64,000 bases of DNA from Thiopseudomonas sp964394445 (GTDB lineage: Bacteria > Pseudomonadota > Gammaproteobacteria > Pseudomonadales > Pseudomonadaceae): contig CAYMXO010000004.1 of the NCBI GenBank assembly GCA_964394445.1, forward strand, positions 1 through 64,000. Reading direction: 5' to 3'. The stretch's first letter is position 1. Each line of letters starts with the position of its first letter. Position numbers and translations under genes: made by a program. The notes below the pieces were generated by a model. It ran no database searches, was not told the origin of the DNA, and saw nothing but the letters and a program-made list of their open reading frames with translations. Below, piece by piece: positions 62,470 to 64,000 of this stretch.

Positions 62470-63924
62470 TCAGGGCCGGTACACCCGCACATTGTCATGC
62501 CCCTCGTGCAACAGGTGATGGCAATGCAAGCGGCTCATCACCCCTTTGTCGCAATACAGCAAATACTGCCGATTGCTGTCCAGCTCCTTGAACTTGCTGT
62601 TTATCGCATAAAACGGCAGCTGGATCTGCTCCACGCCATTCAGCTCAAGCGGGTGATCCTCGGCCTCGTTTGGATGGCGAATGTCAATCACCACCTGCCC
62701 GGGCAGAGCCTGATTCACCATTTCCACCTGCACGTCTTCACTGAGCTCTTCCAGCAGTTTGTCCACGGTCACAAAGCGGGCCCTGGCTACTGCCTGCGCC
62801 AGCAACTGGCTATCCAGATTCTCTTCTTCACGGGCAATACGGCCCGGTTTGGCCTTGGTGGTCGGGTTGACGGAAATGACCCCGCAATACTCCGGCATGT
62901 GCCTGGCAAACCCGGCAGTACCAATCGCTTCGGCCGTATTGATGATGTCCTGCTTGTGCGCCGCCACCAGCGGACGCAACACCAGCTTGTCGGTCGCCTT
63001 GTCGATCACCGACAGGTTGGTCAGGGTCTGGCTGGAGACCTGGGAGATCGCCTCGCCGGTGGCCAGGGTCTCGATTTGCAGGCCGTCGGCAACTTTTTCC
63101 GCTGCACGCAGCATCTGCCGCTTCAGTACCACGCCCATCTGGCTGTTGTCCACATGGGCCAGAATATCCGCCAGCACTTCTTCGAAGGGGACGCTGACAA
63201 ACAGCACCCGATGCGAGCGGCCAAATTTCTCCCACAAATAGTGAGCGACTTCCATTACGCCCAGTTCGTGGGCGCGGCCGCCAAGATTGAAAAAACAAAA
63301 ATGTGTCAGCAGGCCACGGCGCATCAGTTGGTAGGCGGCAACCGTGGAGTCAAAGCCGCCAGACATCAGTACCAGCGCCTGCTCGATCGAGCCCAGCGGG
63401 TAACCACCCATGCCTTCCTGGCGATTGAACTCGACCAGCAACCGGCGGTGGCGGATTTCCAGTCGTACCTCGATCTGGGGCTTGCCCAGTTGTATGCCTG
63501 CGGCACCGCACTGGCGGCGTAGCAGACTGCCAACCTCGCGCTCGACGTCCATCGAGGTGAACCCGTGCTTGCCCACCCGCTTGCAGCGCACGGCAAAGGT
63601 TTTCTCTCTGAGTAACGGCCCATAGTGCTCGGCACAGCGCGCGGCGATGTCTTCCATACTGTCCGGCAGGTCAAAATCCAGCACCTGATAAAAATGTGCA
63701 ATGCCCGGCAGGTTACGCAGCCGTTCGATCATTTGTTGCTGCACGGCCGGATCGGTCTGGCTGACGCTGATATCGATATTGTCCCATTCTCCGGCAGTAC
63801 GGATTTGCGGGTCCAGATCCTTGAGCACGTTACGGATGTTGCGCCCCAGCTGCAAAATAAACTGGCGTCGCACCGGACGGCTCTTGATGGTGATTTCAGC
63901 AAAGGGTTTGACAAAAAGCTTCAT
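62470..63924 (-). CDS. thiI: tRNA 4-thiouridine synthetase ThiI with rhodanese domain
   Basis: Installs 4-thiouridine in tRNA and supplies sulfur for thiamine synthesis. The 484 residues comprise a ferredoxin-like and THUMP region (about 1-165). The PP-loop is LMSGGFDSTVAAYQL (about 185). Cys347 is in MPEYCGVISVNP, and a C-terminal rhodanese domain has Cys458 in YLLYCDKGVMSRLHC. These two cysteines correspond to the E. coli pair 344/456, so the persulfide chemistry should be intact. An extended -10 lies 45 bases upstream. Confidence 0.96.
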   Translation of the reverse strand: MKLFVKPFAEITIKSRPVRRQFILQLGRNIRNVLKDLDPQIRTAGEWDNIDISVSQTDPAVQQQMIERLRNLPGIAHFYQVLDFDLPDSMEDIAARCAEHYGPLLREKTFAVRCKRVGKHGFTSMDVEREVGSLLRRQCGAAGIQLGKPQIEVRLEIRHRRLLVEFNRQEGMGGYPLGSIEQALVLMSGGFDSTVAAYQLMRRGLLTHFCFFNLGGRAHELGVMEVAHYLWEKFGRSHRVLFVSVPFEEVLADILAHVDNSQMGVVLKRQMLRAAEKVADGLQIETLATGEAISQVSSQTLTNLSVIDKATDKLVLRPLVAAHKQDIINTAEAIGTAGFARHMPEYCGVISVNPTTKAKPGRIAREEENLDSQLLAQAVARARFVTVDKLLEELSEDVQVEMVNQALPGQVVIDIRHPNEAEDHPLELNGVEQIQLPFYAINSKFKELDSNRQYLLYCDKGVMSRLHCHHLLHEGHDNVRVYRP

Positions 63925-63968
63925 GGGCGCGGACAGAAAGATATCTTGACAAGCAAAAAAGAGGCCGG

Positions 63969-63977
63969 ATTATAGCA
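63969..63977 (-). promoter_or_regulatory. thiI promoter, extended -10
   Basis: On the minus strand the sequence TGCTATAAT gives a perfect TATAAT with an upstream TG, 45 bases before the thiI start. The -35 position 17 bases further holds TCGCTA, matching the consensus at three of six bases. Confidence 0.6.
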
Positions 63978-64000
63978 AATCACGACTCTTTTAGCGACAG

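Noticed and set aside
1..64000. CRISPR arrays, tRNA or rRNA genes, prophage or integrase genes
   Set aside because: No regularly spaced repeats of CRISPR size, no tRNA-like cloverleaf and no integrase or transposase coding sequence was found on either strand.

Overview
This window looks like a draft-assembly chromosome segment from a gammaproteobacterium of the Pseudomonadales, close to Pseudomonas. Several things point there. ParC carries the quinolone-target serine and glutamate at positions 87 and 91, as in P. aeruginosa. The order serB / HAMP membrane protein / parC / parE / yqiA / cpdA, the rsmA-apaG-apaH-glpE cluster and the waaF-waaC-waaG cluster match Pseudomonas neighbourhoods. Intergenic spacers hold short palindromic repeats of the Pseudomonas REP type. 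No tRNA, rRNA or CRISPR array was seen. One run of exactly 100 N (47665-47764) is an assembly gap inside a tandem repeat.

Layout. 1-2230: cobalamin riboswitch (5' end cut by the window) and btuB, an outer-membrane cobalamin receptor. 2364-6615: elbB, priA and serB. 6780-17635: a HAMP/cyclase-like membrane protein, then a long minus-strand block of cpdA, yqiA, parE, parC and a four-gene MCE-type lipid transporter (STAS-MlaE permease, ATPase, MCE protein, PqiC-like lipoprotein). 17839-18639: a cyclic-nucleotide-binding-domain protein divergent from cpdA. 18701-29574: a two-partner secretion operon, fhaC, fhaB (2926 codons) and a translationally coupled small lipoprotein. 29728-37428: a DUF218 protein, then leuS-lptE-holA and rsmA-apaG-apaH-glpE. 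37684-41446: ahpF, ahpC and cca. 41915-47106: dxs and the LPS core genes waaG, waaC and waaF. 47851-52010: an RND efflux pump with its membrane fusion lipoprotein. 52448-57221: purine permease, trmA and an acyl-CoA synthetase. 57218-59408: mesD and mesX, a folate-independent, oxygen-dependent methionine synthase and its partner. 59673-63924: a DsbA-family thiol protein, typA and thiI.

Most genes are conserved housekeeping. The accessory interest lies in four places. (1) The fhaC-fhaB-lipoprotein operon resembles a contact-dependent inhibition locus, but its C-terminal domain is one I cannot assign a function. (2) The mesX-mesD pair is interrupted by a 140-bp MITE with 17-bp terminal inverted repeats and a 4-bp target duplication; one repeat supplies the mesX stop codon, and a perfect MetR-type palindrome lies upstream. 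(3) Three or four spacers (37429-37683, 41447-41914, 47107-47850, 54854-55226) are filled with related palindromic or dispersed repeats instead of genes. (4) A cAMP phosphodiesterase gene lies head-to-head with a cyclic-nucleotide-binding protein gene. Cobalamin uptake (btuB) together with a cobalamin-free methionine synthase (mesD) suggests flexible methionine synthesis.
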